DNA of 64,000 nucleotides from Strix aluco (GCF_031877795.1 NC_133970.1:44987538-45051537), one strand, 5' to 3'; shown: positions 20,494-33,236, counted from the stretch's first letter. Numbers and translations are program-made. Notes: generated by a model not told the origin, from the letters alone.

Positions 20494-23400
20494 GCTTGTT
20501 CACAGAACACACAAGATATGGCAAGGCAAGTTGGGGTTTTTTTAAATTTTTTTTTCTTTCTTTGTTTATTTTTTCTGAGAGATTTACTTTGGGGAAAAAA
20601 TATTTAAGCACAATATCTTTGTAAAGGCAAAACATATGTCAAAATAAAGAGAGCTTCTCTCTTATTTGCTAAAACTCAGTTTTCAGTTTCACATGGATTT
20701 TTATTTTGTCAGAAAAAAAGACTTAAAAAAATAAATCAGTTTCTGATACAAATTCTATCAGGGAGCAGCAAGCACAGGAATCCTCTACAAGGACATGAGC
20801 CAGAAGCCCAGGGTGACCGCAACACAGGCAGTGCTCTCAGGGACCAGCATGTAGTCCCAACAGATCTGAACAAGGTGGGCAAAGCAGGGTCCACTGACAG
20901 TGCCACAGAAGTGGAGGAGATGAATCAGGTCCAGGGTCCACCCAGGGAGAGCAGTCAGGAGCAGCAGCAGATGGGGCCAGAGACACGGCCAGAAACAAGG
21001 CTACAACATAGGTCCAAGGTCCATCCAGGAGATGGGGCCAGAGGCAGGACTGGTGGCAAGGCTATACCCATGGCACAGTTGAGGCAGAAACAGAAGGCTC
21101 AGGGCTGAGCTGAAACAGGTCAAGGTATGCTCAGGGCCCTGACAACTCTCACTGCCATCTTCCGTCCTCTTTTCAAAATCCTGAAAATATCAAACTGTCC
21201 TACCTTTCATTTAACTGGAAGTATAATTAAGCAGATATCAGAAAAAGTTATCATGTAAATACATTCTTTTTCTGCATGCCTAACATTATCCAATGAGGAC
21301 TCCATATTTATTTTTAAATGTCTAAGGTTTTAAACAATTTGCCTCACTTCCATGGTCAGTGGGGCCTGACTGCAAGTGCCAGCAGGAGAAGCTATTACTG
21401 CAGTCTCACAGGCAGCGGCCATTGGCTCCAATGGCACTGAATACTAATTGTTATTTTCCTAGGGCTCACAGCTTAATTTTGGTGTCATCCAATTCTATCC
21501 CATCTTTAGTCACTTGCTGGTAAAATTTGAATGTATGTTAATTAAAAAAATGGTTGTGAGGGAGTGTGTTTTATCCTTATAAAACAGTGGTAATTTTTGT
21601 GAGTATTGGCCATCCTCACACAGCAGCTCTTGCACTTGGCAGAGAGAGCACTTCTAAGATTGAACGTGGCAGACTGTGCCTGGCCTAAGCAACAATGAGC
21701 ATGAGGGCAGATCAACAAATTGAAGTCACATCAGGAAAAAAAACAGGAGATGTTATCTTTAAATACAGACAAGTGATAAGGAGAAATTGAAAGATGATGT
21801 TATAAGGAGAGGGATAACTGATGAGCAATTTCTTCCTTTTTTTTAATCTTACTCAGTAAAGTATACCAGCACAACCTCCTACAAGGATGGGAAAAACAGG
21901 AAGCTCTCTGTTGCCTTCCTCCATTACCTTCCAGTTCCTCGTAATACTAAAATAGATTTGTGATGGTGTTCCCTAGAATGGTAATTAGCATACACTGTAA
22001 CTAGACACAATTGCCAGTGAAAGACTTCCTACTTCACCTACCCTGAAGGGCAGCCTCAGTTTTGCAAGAAAACTGCCTGATCTTGCTGCAATGTGTCAAA
22101 GATTTGTACTTTCTACTAACCAGGGCAGTGCTTATATTCCTTAGGACTCCCAAATTCTCAACCTTTCTCAATCAAACTTTAGTTTTGATAACTCACAATG
22201 CCTGAATTTCAGTGATAAAGATAATTTTTTTCAAAACAAAGAGACATAAAAAAACATGAGTATAAAAGTTGTGGCCTAGTGCATGAGCCATCTGTGTTAA
22301 CTGGCTCAATTGCTCGGTGTATATAAAGTGGGTTAAATGCATCTATCGCTGGGCCTTCCACATGCAGTGGGAGCCCAACCTGCAAACTGTGCTGGATGTC
22401 TGGCTTTTTGTTTTTCTTGTTAGATATATTAGATACTATAATTGCTAAATTTCATGAAGAAAGCTACAAGATTTTGTGAATTTTATTCAAGAACTTTTAT
22501 TAAATTGAAATGTGAACACCATTGCAAAGACATTTTACAATGACAAAAGATTGAAAAGTCCATCAGAAAGCTACAGACGTCAGTCACACTATTGATCTTA
22601 TGAGTGAAATTGCTAACAGATTTTATTAAAGCCAGCATTTTCAATATTAAGAGCTTAAAAAATACATTTTAAAGCATTGTTCTTCAAATACTCTTAGAAA
22701 CAATGAAGAATTCCCAAGCAACTATTTTTATACCAGTATTCTCCAACCAATGTACATACTGCATATGAAATCTACTTTCTATAATTTCTTAAATTTTAGA
22801 AATTTACAAGACATTTGGATCTGGTTCATAGAATAATTGTGCTTCAAGTCATTCTGTTGCTGCAATAATGACACTGTGATAACTTGGATGTTCCAGATTG
22901 CATACAAATTCTGAAACTGTAATGGAAAAAATACCTAGCTTGTATTGCAAGGGTAGCAATGAATGGTTTATGCAAATAGAATAAGTTTGCTTTAACTATT
23001 GGACTCTCTTTCTCTGTTGGAAAGTATATTGTTTATTGTGCATATTATTCAGAACATGCAATTTAATTTATAAATATATTTCTTTGAGAGACCTGCTGGC
23101 ACAATTAAAGGCAAGGAAGTTCCAGAGACTTTTACCTGCACTTAACAGTGTGGCAGAAATTTGAACAAATACAATTAAGAGCCTTTATGCTTCCTTTTAG
23201 GGCTTTTATGCTACTAAAAGGTAATTCACACTTTAAGTGACACATGCATAGATTTGACATTGAAAATATCATTCAAACTTTTCAAATAATTATTCCAAGT
23301 GAGAAATTTAACTAATGGTGCAAGAGCGAGAGGGCTAATCCCTGCTCCTGGGGCAAATTCTGTTACATACTTCATCCGTCTGTATATCAAAGGAGGTGTC

Positions 23401-25068
23401 AAGAGCCTGCTATTCCCCACTGGTGTGTCATAATTTGACAACAATCCACTGTGTACAACTACAAAATCTCATCTATTTCCTAATAAAAAGCTATTCCTTA
23501 AAGAGCTGCAAGTAAAAATATTGTTGCAAACAGAAAGAATGAAATATTTGAACATCCAAAGGCCCGTACACTTAGCTGAAGGTTATTCTGATTTTACAGA
23601 ACACTAATTTATTCTCTTCTTAATGTACTTTCAGATGTTAAAGGCCACTTTCAGAAGGTGTTATTCCCACCTTGGGTGTAACAAGGTGTTTTGGAAAATA
23701 AAAGCACATCCAAAGGAAAAATAAATAACCAGCACATTTGTTCAGCTTAAAGAATGAAGTATGTTTATGGAAAATATGTTCAAATTATATTTAGCTAGCA
23801 AATCCCTCAAAAATCTTAGCTACTTCAGAGCAACTAGAAAATGCATCTTTTCCACTCTGGCTGAATTTCCCTTTTCACAGAAAGCCATGATGATTTGGCA
23901 TCGTGAGACAATTATCAGCAAAGGTGGGAGAGAATCTACACCTCACAATGTAATTTAGGCTACAGCTATTTTGCAGCTTCAGTACCAATTTATGTCAAAG
24001 CATAGAAACTCTTCCACTCAGTTCTCTCTCTGTGTGGATTACTGGAAGTACACATATACTTACAGTTAGGCAGGATGAATCATACACTTAAAATCTGCTA
24101 AAAGTTGTGTATGTTTGCCTCTGGTCCAAAGTAATTGGTATGAAAGCAATAGCCTGCTGCTGACACCTTATCCTGTGCTTTCTTTGGTTTATAACATCTG
24201 TGTAGCCACCTGTGTATTACCCTAAGAAATCCACTACATAAGGAAAATCTTTAGGCTGTGGCTTGATAAGATTCTATAGCCTCTATGTATCAACAGATGC
24301 ATCACAAAAGGCCTGCAGCAGCATGTCCTTATGCATGGCATTAGGAGTAGAAAGCAACTGCTTGGCTCAGATATGGCCATCTGTGTGAAGAGAGACTGTC
24401 TGATCCGGATCAGCTTTGTTAGATTCAGTCAGAAAACTAAAGTGTAAATGAAGCACTGTGAGAAAGAGTATGTTATTAGCTTACATACATGCATACACAC
24501 AAATTGTTGCCCTGCAAAACATTCAATTTTTGACTGATAACTTGATAGTTTCTTGCAGTACTTTTAACATCTCGAGAAAATCTGTAAGATATACTACAAA
24601 TGCTACAGTGAAATTGTCCTTGGCTGCTCTCTGGAGCCACTTCACATCTTCAAGTGTTAAATTAAGTGGCTGAATTAAGAACCTAAGATACCTCCCCACA
24701 CATTCAGCAGAGCATCTAGACTGCTCTGATCAACCTTTAGAAGTGAGCAGTACATTGCCTGTATAGATGTTAATGAGCCAAGGTTTACTTCCATGATTAT
24801 TACCTCAATCCACAGTTTATTTTATTCCCTGTATAATACACATAGGAGGCTAGGCTCTTTTAAGGAACTATTTGCTATGTGGTTTTGTTTTACTGTACAT
24901 AACTACTAACAAATTCAATATGTAAATCACGGACTTGTCAGCTAGGAAAAGGTGCAAGCTACAACTATGATGCAGCAGCATAATCGTAAACCACAAATCT
25001 TAGCATTATACTGATTGTATTTGACTAATTCTGTATCATTACCTGATGAAGAGTGATCAAATTTTTAG
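20494..25068. other. Intergenic region and probable PRLR 3' UTR; one complex GC-richer patch
   Basis: Between the LTR and the PRLR stop I found no exon. The part next to PRLR (below 25069) should hold the 3' UTR of the minus-strand transcript; several minus-strand AATAAA-like sites exist but none could be singled out. At about 20760-21110 there is a GC-richer patch with loosely repeated units (gtccagggtccaccca / ggtccaaggtccatcca, and gatggggccaga twice) and a 77-codon plus-strand ORF. It looks like degenerate tandem repetition, not a gene. Confidence 0.5.
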
Positions 25069-26094
25069 TTATTTAAAGGAGGGCATAAAGGAAGATGGGT
25101 CCATGTACTCTGATCCACTGGTCTCTCTTCTGTACTTGCTTGGAGCTGTCAGACAGTAGCTCATGTTTTTCTCAGCATGACCTTGCTGAATGTTCCGAGA
25201 CGTTTCCTTTGCAGGTTCTTGAGACACAGATGTGTGCTGGATGCATGAATGTGGCATTAATACTAGACTATTATGGTCCACAACTGTTGAGACCTTGATA
25301 TATTCTTTGCTGGTTCCTGGAACAGTGTATTTTTCAGTCTTTCCACTGTTTTCTTTATGTTTCAGTATTACTGCTGGCTCCTCATCTTGTCTGACTTTGT
25401 GAACTTCTACATAATGCATTAATTTAGGATTCAGAAAAGGTGACTCGTCATTAGGTATGTTTTGTTTGACCTGCGCTGTGGTTTGTTCAGTTTTGTAATG
25501 CAAATTCTCCATCTCTCTTTGCTTTTCCATGTTGTCATGGACAGTTTCAGTGATAGAATACTGTGACTGATGCTTTTCTTCATTTCCCACCAAAACTGGT
25601 GCAATGTTCACATTTGTGGTACTCCATGTTATCTTATATGCATCTACGGTACTGTGGTAGGCAAACATAGGAAGCTGATTATTAGGTAACTGAGCTGCAG
25701 GCCATGTGGACGATTTTTTACTCTCACTGTTAAAAAGGAGTGTTTTCTGTTCTGAGGCTATACACTGAGTTTCCCAACTACTTTTTCCTCCTTTATTTGC
25801 TTGAACATCTCTTACATCTTGTGTTTGAAGTGTTGATGGAAGTGGGCGGGACTCTCTGCACTTCTCAGAAAGCAGAGAAGGACTATCACAGCTCCCTCGT
25901 CCTGAGTCACTGTCTGTTTCCTTGGGTGTCATTTTTGCATTTTTACTGGGATGACTGTTGTCATGGCTTGGCATGAGTTGCTGATCCTCACTGTCCTCTA
26001 CTTTCAGATATTCTATCAGTAGTTCCTCATAGTCTGATGTTGGAGGGAAACCATGGCAACCAAGAGCACTCAATAATTCTTCAGATTTTCCTGT
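25069..26094 (-). CDS. PRLR: PRLR last coding exon: cytoplasmic tail
   Basis: From acceptor TTGCCCTTAG (26095-26096) to TAA at 25071-25069: 341 residues. It begins [19 protein letters not shown]. It contains the Box 2-like acidic stretch [17 protein letters not shown]. The phosphodegron D-S-G-R-G-S, bound by beta-TrCP in mammalian PRLR, is about 55 residues in. The C-terminal tyrosine context is [10 protein letters not shown], equivalent to the STAT5-docking tyrosine. No stop or frameshift interrupts 1 kb of tail, which argues for continued selection on this gene. The tail is intracellular and recruits JAK2/STAT5 effectors. Confidence 0.96.
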   Translation of the reverse strand, partial: TGKSEELLSALGCHGFPPTSDYEELLIEYLKVEDSEDQQLMPSHDNSHPSKNAKMTPKETDSDSGRGSCDSPSLLSEKCRESRPLPSTLQTQDVRDVQANKGGKSSWETQCIASEQKTLLFNSESKKSSTWPAAQLPNNQLPMFAYHSTVDAYKITWSTTNVNIAPVLVGNEEKHQSQYSITETVHDNMEKQREMENLHYKTEQTTAQVKQNIPNDESPFLNPKLMHYVEVHKVRQDEEPAVILKHKENSGKTEKYTVPGTSKEYIKVSTVVDHNSLVLMPHSCIQHTSVSQEPAKETSRNIQQGHAEKNMSYCLTAPSKYRRETSGSEYMDPSSFMPSFK

Positions 26095-26699
26095 CTAAGG
26101 GCAAAATAAATAAGATATGTTTTTTCACTGTTAACCTTAGGGTTTATCTGATTGGAACAATCTACTTATTTAATATGCAAATACTTTAATAGCTATATCA
26201 CTAGACCTAAACTGAATTTCTACTGCTGCAAAAAATAGTGGAAGAACAGAAGAACATTTCTCGAGCTCCCTATTGGGGACAAACAATCCCAGAATTCATG
26301 TTTCTAAAATGGGAGGACTAGGGAGCTTCTGGCAGGTAAGGGTCTCATGGGTTTAGCAAGAAGGAAATGGAGGAGAATGGTAGAGCAGTCATGTCCTGTC
26401 TCCTCAGCATGGCAAGAGACTGTGGAGAGCAACTTCTGTAAGAACTACTAGGAAGATCACACAGGCTCTTGTGGTGTCCCAGGGAACAGTTGTGGTTATG
26501 AACCCTGTTCTCAAATACCACAAGGCAAGACCCTGTCGGACACATACCTTCCACATGATCAACCTGAAAGTGTTGCTTATTTTCATCACTGATTAAATTA
26601 ATTGAAGTTGGTTTATACTTTATTATGGTAATTGGTTTTGCTAGTATATAATTTGGAAAAGTAATGGTGAATTCTTTGGTTGTTATCAGTGGTATTCAC

Positions 26700-26769
26700 C
26701 TCTAACAGATGTGTATCTATGCCTTTTATCTTCGGTCCTGGAACAGGCGGTAGGATAAAGGCTATCATT
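26700..26769 (-). CDS. PRLR: PRLR Box 1 exon
   Basis: This 70-nt exon has acceptor TTTTTTATTAG and donor GAG/GTGAAT. It encodes M-I-A-F-I-L-P-P-V-P-G-P-K-I-K-G-I-D followed by T-H-L-L-E. The I-L-P-P-V-P-G-P core is Box 1, the proline-rich membrane-proximal JAK2-binding motif of class I cytokine receptors. Its phase matches the transmembrane exon (split Arg codon AG/A) and the tail exon (phase 0). Confidence 0.95.
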
Positions 26770-27693
26770 CTAATAAAAAAAAGAACAAACACAGAAAGTA
26801 TAAGTACAGGCTCTATCTCTCTATTTGTTCTCCCATTTCCTCAGAATGTGACTGACATTTTAAACACTTCTCCCATATCTGATACCTCCCTGTTGGACCT
26901 CTGTTTCCTGTCTACCTCTCAAGCCAGGTATTTTATAAATCCAGTTATCCTTAGATGTATTTATAAGAAAGAGAACAGTACAAAAGTTATTCAACTGGAA
27001 AAGTAACAATGCTAATGTCCTTTTATTGTCCTTTGTCCCTTAACCTCCAGTTCTCTGATATCACTGTAACTTCATTACTAGCCAAGAAACAGCTGTGGGG
27101 CACAGTTCAGGAGGACTAGTGGGCCTGTATGTACATACTTGACTGCCAGTTTGCTACTAAACAGGATTTATGATGAATGACTTCTGATGACTTTTTCAAC
27201 AACAGTTTCTATCTCTTTCCTCTACTCAGCCAGTATTTTTTGCAAGACTTGTAGAAAAGTGATAATCTTTGCGACACCTTTCTCTTTCAGATTTGACTGA
27301 AATTAGCCAGTGAATTAATAAATTATTTGGGTAATTGACAGACAGGTGGGCAGAAAGACAACCTCATAATATAACCTTGTTTCCTTCAGGAAATTAGGCC
27401 AAACCCAAAAGGCATGTCTTCTACAGAATCAGGGATACTCCAAATGATGTTTGCTGGACCAGGATGGTCAGATCTAATAGAGACATGTCTTTATCAATTG
27501 AGAATTTAGCCTGGTTTCCCTAAAGAACAGAAATATGTCTTTATCAGTTGTGAATTTAAAGTCAAATACCTGTAACTTATAGTTTATAAGAGAACACAAA
27601 ACCTATAGGAAATTAAATCAAATGTTAGAAGCCTATTTTTGAAAAGTTTGCTGAGATTTTCAACTCCATACAATTGTGAAATTGGTGACTTAC

Positions 27694-27793
27694 CTGTACC
27701 CTTTCAAAACCATTGTACAGCTCATGATTAAACATGTAAGAGATGACAAGACACCCATGATGATCCACACAATCATATCTTTTAGTCTGAAGT
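27694..27793 (-). CDS. PRLR: PRLR transmembrane exon
   Basis: This 100-nt exon has acceptor TTTGTTTCCTAG and donor ACAG/GTAAGT. After D-F-R-L-K-D it encodes a hydrophobic segment of about 24 residues (M-I-V-W-I-I-M-G-V-L-S-S-L and on through C-L-I-M-S-C-T-M-V-L) followed by K-G-Y-R. It is the single membrane-spanning helix with positively charged cytoplasmic end expected for a type I protein. Confidence 0.95.
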
Positions 27794-28267
27794 CTAGGAA
27801 ACAAACAGAATTATTTAAGGACACACATTTGGCATATGCATAGTCAGCATGAAAAAAAAGAGAATTTTAAAAAATTCATTATTTAAAATTCATTCCAGAT
27901 AAAGAGTAATGAAGAGCTGTTACTGTCTGAAGGCACTCTTTCTTGTCTATGTAGCAGTTTTAATGCAGTTACCAGTATTCTTTTAATTAAAAATTACCAA
28001 TGAGAACAAATGAGGCAATAAACAGAAAGGACGTGGTTTAAGTAAGGAAATTGATTCACATTCTTATCTCTGAAAAGTAATGAAGGGGAAAGCTAACTGA
28101 GTATGGTGCAGGGAAGCTAAGAATTCAGTTACCTTAGCAATGATTTTCTTACCTGTCCTAGGGAAGCTATGGGATGTCAATCCGCACAGGTGCCACAAAC
28201 AACTAGCAAAAGTATTACATGAACTTCCGTGTAATAACAATTACTGAAGGGATGTCTGGCAACTCAC

Positions 28268-28412
28268 CATTAGGGATCTGAATATACTTTTCTGAGCTCC
28301 ATTCACTCCATGATCCATGGTGATCTGGTTTGCAGTGAATCTGTACAACATACTTCTTTCCTGGATTTAAACTAAACATTTTATATTGTGTTTGCTGTCC
28401 AATAAAAATAGC
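28268..28412 (-). CDS. PRLR: PRLR D2, second exon (WSxWS), surviving repeat
   Basis: This 145-nt exon has acceptor TTTCATTTCCAG and donor AATG/GTGAGT. It encodes the C-terminal half of fibronectin-III domain 2. [17 protein letters not shown] begins it, and the hallmark W-S-E-W-S-S motif of class I cytokine receptors follows, then I-Q-I-P-N at the end. In this family the WSxWS motif stabilises D2 folding and export. It is directly comparable to the fossil exon at 39543-39684. Confidence 0.96.
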
Positions 28413-29417
28413 CTGGAAATGAAATAAAAATCATAAAATGCATATAAAATTAAGACTTTTTTCTATGAAAATCACAGCTAGGTTTAAGTCTTGATAACCA
28501 AGTTGTGAGTATAGAACAAATCTGGATAGATTCATAATAATTGTTATGCAGGCATGGAATAATGGTACATTTATTTTATTTCTATAGTTCAGCTTTCTAA
28601 CATAATTCAGTGGGAATGAGATCTGGCCCTGGTATACTGTGAAAATTAAATTACTAAAAAAAACACATCATGAGCATATGGCAAATAGGGAGGAACTGTG
28701 GTAATGGTGGGAAGTGCAATGGTGAGAGGAGGAGAAGGAGGCAAGAAACAGAGATGGTGGAAGAAAATGCAGAAAGAAAAGAAGGAATGTGGAGTTGGTG
28801 GAGCTGCACAGGGCAGTAAAAAGTGGATCTTGCAATGGCCAGGGGGCTGGGAAGTGCAGTGACAGGGGGAAAGAAGGAGAAGATGCAGAGATGGCTGGGA
28901 AGTATTAGCAGACAAGAAGGGGATGCAGCCAAATACCAATAGCTGGAGTCTTTAATTTGTCACCCAGTTGTTTGAGTTTCAGATCTGGGGTATAGAAAAT
29001 TATTATTATTATGTGGCCATGACAACTATCACTTAATGGTTATTTGTACAAATGTAAATGATTTTACATAATGTTACTGAGCTTTCTGTTACCAAAGAAG
29101 TGTTTGTGGTTAAGAACAAATTATCACAAAAGAAACCTGACTAAATGAGAACTAACAATTTAAACTGTAATGCAAATATGATTAATATATAATGGATACA
29201 ATTAAAAATAAGTACTTTATCACCTGCTATCACACAACAGCATCTGAGATAGATACCAGTCTTCTCAGTAGGAAATCATAGATCACACAAGCACTGCTTT
29301 TGAAAAAGGATGACCTATGCAAGTGTGCCTACTTCATTACATTCAGGCATGGGATCTAGCTGACAAAATCTAACTGATCAGAAAACATCATATAGCAAAA
29401 ACTTGCAGCATCCTTAC

Positions 29418-29584
29418 CTCCCATTCCTCTCCTTCAGGCTTTAGTCGCAACTCATATTCAAGGGTAAGCCATCCAGATCTGACATCAGCCAGCGGGGGTG
29501 GAGACCATGTCAAGACCAGATATGGTTTTCTATTTATTGGCTTTTTTAATTCTAGGGTTATATTCACAGGAGGATCTGGCTGTA
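29418..29584 (-). CDS. PRLR: PRLR D2, first exon, surviving repeat
   Basis: This 167-nt exon has acceptor TTATTTTAACAG and donor GAG/GTAAGG. It encodes [15 protein letters not shown] (the first half of fibronectin-III domain 2, with an N-glycosylation site N-I-T), then W-S-P-P-P-L-A-D-V and [13 protein letters not shown]. It has exactly the same length as the fossil counterpart at 45836-46002. Confidence 0.96.
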
Positions 29585-30111
29585 CTGTTAAAATAAGGGA
29601 ACTAACAATAAACTGCATCTTAGGAGGAAATATAAAAAGGTGTGAGTGGTGAGTTGCCACCTCCATTGTGTCTAGTAACTTAGAACTGGTGCTGGAATAC
29701 AGGGATCAAGGATTTCCTGATGAAGTAAGCATGGATTTATGAATTTGAAGAAACTGAAGAACAGTAAATATGTTGAGTTCATATTGAGATTTACCAGAAA
29801 TAATTTTTTCTTACATTATCATTTATTGTTGCTCTTCCCTACAACTATGTTTCAAAGTTAACATCTTTAATGCTGTGTTATGAAAGTTGTGTTTTACCAT
29901 AATATCAAAGTTGGCATATACATATAGGAATTCTGAAAACAGAGATCTTGCTAATAAAACTTCCCTCCCCCATCTTTTACATTCAGAAAACACAAGAGCA
30001 TAATCCCTGCATGCATATGTAGGGACATTATATTAAAGCCCTGTCTATATTTCAAAAATAAAACAAAATGAAGCACAGGTTTCCGCCAGTCAGGCTTGCA
30101 GCTGCCTCACT

Positions 30112-30349
30112 TCAGAGGTAGAGCTTCTGCATATCATGCATGTAGTCTACCACTGTCTGATGAAAAGCTTCATCAAGTAAGTAGCCAGGGCATGGAGGTA
30201 AAATGTAAAGCCTTTTCCCCAGAAGCCCTTTTCCAGTTGCCAGGCTCCTGGCAGCCACATCCTTGATAACAAAATGGTTATTGGATATAATGTTCCATTC
30301 CCTTAGACAAAACCCTAAATACTTGTCCACAGTCACTCTCTGGAAAAAG
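30112..30349 (-). CDS. Unrecognised exon-like ORF with strong acceptor, in a PRLR intron
   Basis: The minus strand has a branch-point-like TACTGAT about 20 nt above a good acceptor (AATCTCTTTTCTCAG, exon from 30349). A 78-codon frame then runs to a TGA at 30114-30112. It is in phase 1, the same phase as the donor of the preceding PRLR exon (30776). Splicing to it would give D1 of the receptor followed by a new tail beginning D-F-F-Q-R-V-T-V-D-K-Y and ending V-D-Y-M-H-D-M-Q-K-L-Y-L. The peptide is protein-like and not CR1 or LTR. It could be an alternative terminal exon of PRLR (a short secreted form), or the last exon of an unrelated gene moved here. I do not recognise it. Confidence 0.35.
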
Positions 30350-30775
30350 TCTGAGAAAAGAGATTATCAGTACACTGCTATAAAAAGCACTGATTCAGAT
30401 TCTCTTGGGTCTGGAAACTACTTTTAGGTAATCAAATGTAAGCATTATTAGTTAAAAGATCAATTTAGTCTCAATTGCTGATAGAGTGGAAAAGGATTTT
30501 AGCTGGATGGTGTTTCTTAGGGCTTGACTGAAAGAAATATGGAAACCCAATAAATGGTTATCTGAATGCAGTTTTAAAGCTTTTAAAGTTTTAGCGTTTT
30601 AGGCTTTGAAAATAAAACACTGAAGGGATGAATATTGATAAGATCTTATTTGTTCTTACATGTTTTTAACTTGGATATAATACTATATATGAGAAGAGCT
30701 GGAATTAAAATTCTTGTGTCAAAACCCATAATTTTGAATTATTTGGTTCCACAGAAAATACTTTTTATCTCTTAC

Positions 30776-30945
30776 CTATGTAAGTCACATCCACATAATG
30801 AGGATCAGAGATGTTACTTCCCATTTCATTAGTTGCCCTCACAGTAATATTGTATATGATCCAGAAAGAGGTGTATTTTTTATTGAAGTAGCATGAATTG
30901 GGACCTGCAGTTCTGTAATCTGGACATTCATAAACTTCTTGTTCT
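30776..30945 (-). CDS. PRLR: PRLR D1, second exon, surviving repeat
   Basis: This 170-nt exon has acceptor TGATTCTTTCAG and donor CATAG/GTAAGA. It encodes [20 protein letters not shown] with the second conserved disulphide pair, then Y-N-I-T-V (N-glycosylation) and [13 protein letters not shown]. Intact frame. The fossil homologue at 46824-46994 is one base longer and has a stop. Confidence 0.96.
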
Positions 30946-31465
30946 CTGAAAGAATCACAGTGATTAGGTTAAGGCTGGATCAGGCTCTTTCTTACTTTTC
31001 TGAATGCCATTGTCCACTGCATAGCTCTCACAGGTTCCAGAGAGCCAGTGGAAGTGATTGCTGAAGTCTTCTAACCCATCTATTAAAAACTGAGTATTTC
31101 CAATGTTCATTTCACACTTTTACATTAATTCTGCATATTACATTAATATGCTTTCAGAATCTATTTTGGTCTTATGTCACCTGTTCCTCAAAAAAAATCT
31201 AATTTGTATCTGTCCTCCAAATCCATTCCCAAGCTTCCCAAAGTGAGCATGGATAGGAGAGAAACTTGATGGTGAGTATGTAGTACTTGTTTCCAGATTC
31301 CTCTGAGATGCAGAATAACAAGAGAAAGGTGTGGATGTGGACCTCACACTCTGCCCTGTCTGGCTGGACCAGTACCTGTCTTTTTCCACTAAGACCTGGC
31401 TCTCAGCTGACAAGTACAGAGTTTAGCATCCAGTTAGGTCAGTGCAAGGCTGAGCAGTGCTGAGT

Positions 31466-31882
31466 TGTCATGGTTTAGGCCCAACTGGCAACTAAGCACC
31501 ACCCAGCTGCTTACTCAGTGTCCCCCCCGGGTGGGACGGGGAGGAGAATCAGAAGAAAAAAGTAAAAAAAATTGTGGGTTGAGATAAGGACAGTTTAATA
31601 GGACAACACAAGGAGAGAAAAAATAATAATAACATTGATACTAATAAAAGAATATACAAAGCAAGTGATGCACAGTGCAATTGCCCACCACCCAGAACCC
31701 GATGCCCAGCATGTTTCGAGTGTGATCCCTCCCCACCGCTCCCCCAGCTCCCCCAGTTATATACTGAGCATGATGTCATATGGTATCGAATATCCCCTTG
31801 GCTAGTTCAGGTCAGCTGTCCTGGCTATGCCCCCTCCCAGCTTCTTGTGCAAATTAACTCTACCCCAGCCAAACCTGGAACA
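31466..31882 (-). mobile_element. LTR of family 'C', internally deleted
   Basis: Plus strand tgtcatggtttaggcc...cctggaaca. The minus strand starts TGTTCCAGGTTTGGCTGGGGTAGAGTTAATT, like the family C copy at 34748, but lacks about 100 bp of the U3 after that start. A TATA-like CAGTATATAACTGG lies near 31760. It is in a PRLR intron. Flanking 5-mers (tgagt / taggt) match only partly. Confidence 0.75.
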
Positions 31883-32376
31883 TAGGTGAACCAAAAATAG
31901 TTCACAGGACCCAAACAAAGTATTGACTACCCCTTTAAAATTAATGTTTGGCACTTGAACTAAGTTCCAGGACTGAGATTACTGCAGAAGCCATGAGGCA
32001 TTCATGGCCTATAAATATTTGTGCAAAATAAGCATTATTTAATATCTGGTCATTTTGGAAAGCTTTATTTCTGGGGCTGTGTGGCCAGGGAGCTGTGCAT
32101 TTGTACTGCAAACACTATTATGTGGTTGCTGTGCCATGGCAACTTTCAAGACAGTCTACCCATGCCAGAAGAATTCACAGAAATTTGAAAAACCTGACAT
32201 TATAAAGAGATCCTCTTTCAACCTTAAATATGTTGCTGCTAGTGCTATTCCAGAATATGTCACTTGCACAAAAGCATGTTCTATGGAAAACAACATCTCC
32301 TAAATGCAAAACCAATCAGACTTGATTTTCCAGGCCCTTCCGATAAAACACTGAATAATTACACATAGCTTATTAC

Positions 32377-32509
32377 CCTTCTTTGCTGTAAAGCAAAGTG
32401 TAGTTAGTAGGATGTCCTCCATCTGAACCAGGTTTCCACCAACAAGTAAATGTTTCCTTTTCTGGAGAACGACATTTTATTATTGTAGGCTTTTCAGGAG
32501 GTGACTCTC
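32377..32509 (-). CDS. PRLR: PRLR D1, first exon, surviving repeat
   Basis: This 133-nt exon has acceptor ATCTCTTGCAG and donor AAGG/GTAATA. It encodes (G)[18 protein letters not shown] then T-F-T-C-W-W and [11 protein letters not shown]. It holds the first conserved disulphide pair (C...C-W-W) and an N-glycosylation site. It starts in phase 1. The signal-peptide exon at 47495 ends in phase 1, so direct splicing across the fossil repeat restores a continuous frame (Gly codon G/GA). No copy of this exon exists in the N-terminal repeat. Confidence 0.95.
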
Positions 32510-33236
32510 CTGCAAGAGATAAAGAAATGAACTAATTAGTAAGCCTAATGCATTAGGTCAACCCTGAATTTATAAAACAATGTCAAGCAGGGCACAGGAA
32601 AATATTTTTTTTCTACAAGGAAAGAAAATTTTGCTTCATATTACCATAGAAAAAGGAAGTGATTAGGACAGCAGCCTGCTACTTTGACCTGGATTCAAAA
32701 TCCTTTGTCACTGCAGCTGTGCTGAGGAACTATGCGTTGGTTCCCTGTCTATAGCTTTTCTCTGCCCCCAAATATGATAAGGGGTGCTCAAATACTGTCA
32801 TAGCAGGCTCTGTAAAATGATTTAAAACACACTCAGCTATTCAATCTATTTTCTATATAAACCACTTGTTCTTCCAAAATGTGTTTTAAGATGCTTCTTA
32901 TTATTTAAAAAATATGCTGTCATTTTTTTGGCTTTCACAGGAAAAATTTAAGAGGAACGTAGGTGTTTACCCATTTGTTTATGTCCTTGCCAGTAATTCT
33001 CTTCTGAAGTACCTTTACTGAGCTGACTCCTAAAATAAAAAGAAGCAGCTCTCATATTTCCTTCTACAGTGACGTCATGCTCAGTACTCACGCTACTTAC
33101 CTGATTGCTGCCAAGCAATTTATAATTATTTGGATTCTTGATGAAGTTGTTATAGACTCAGGCAAAGCACTTAGAATAGGGCAGAGGAAAATGCTTAAAT
33201 TTTGAATAGGATAATGCTAGTCAAAATCTTGATGTG

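Noticed and set aside
20760..21110. Plus-strand ORF in a repetitive GC-richer patch as a gene
   Set aside because: The translation is made of loosely repeated Gln/Gly/Thr/Arg segments from degenerate tandem units; no start or splice evidence.
28646..28939. Two minus-strand ORFs of over 90 codons in a PRLR intron
   Set aside because: They are the antisense of a purine-rich patch, giving Ser/Pro/Leu/Phe-rich translations; no splice or start support.
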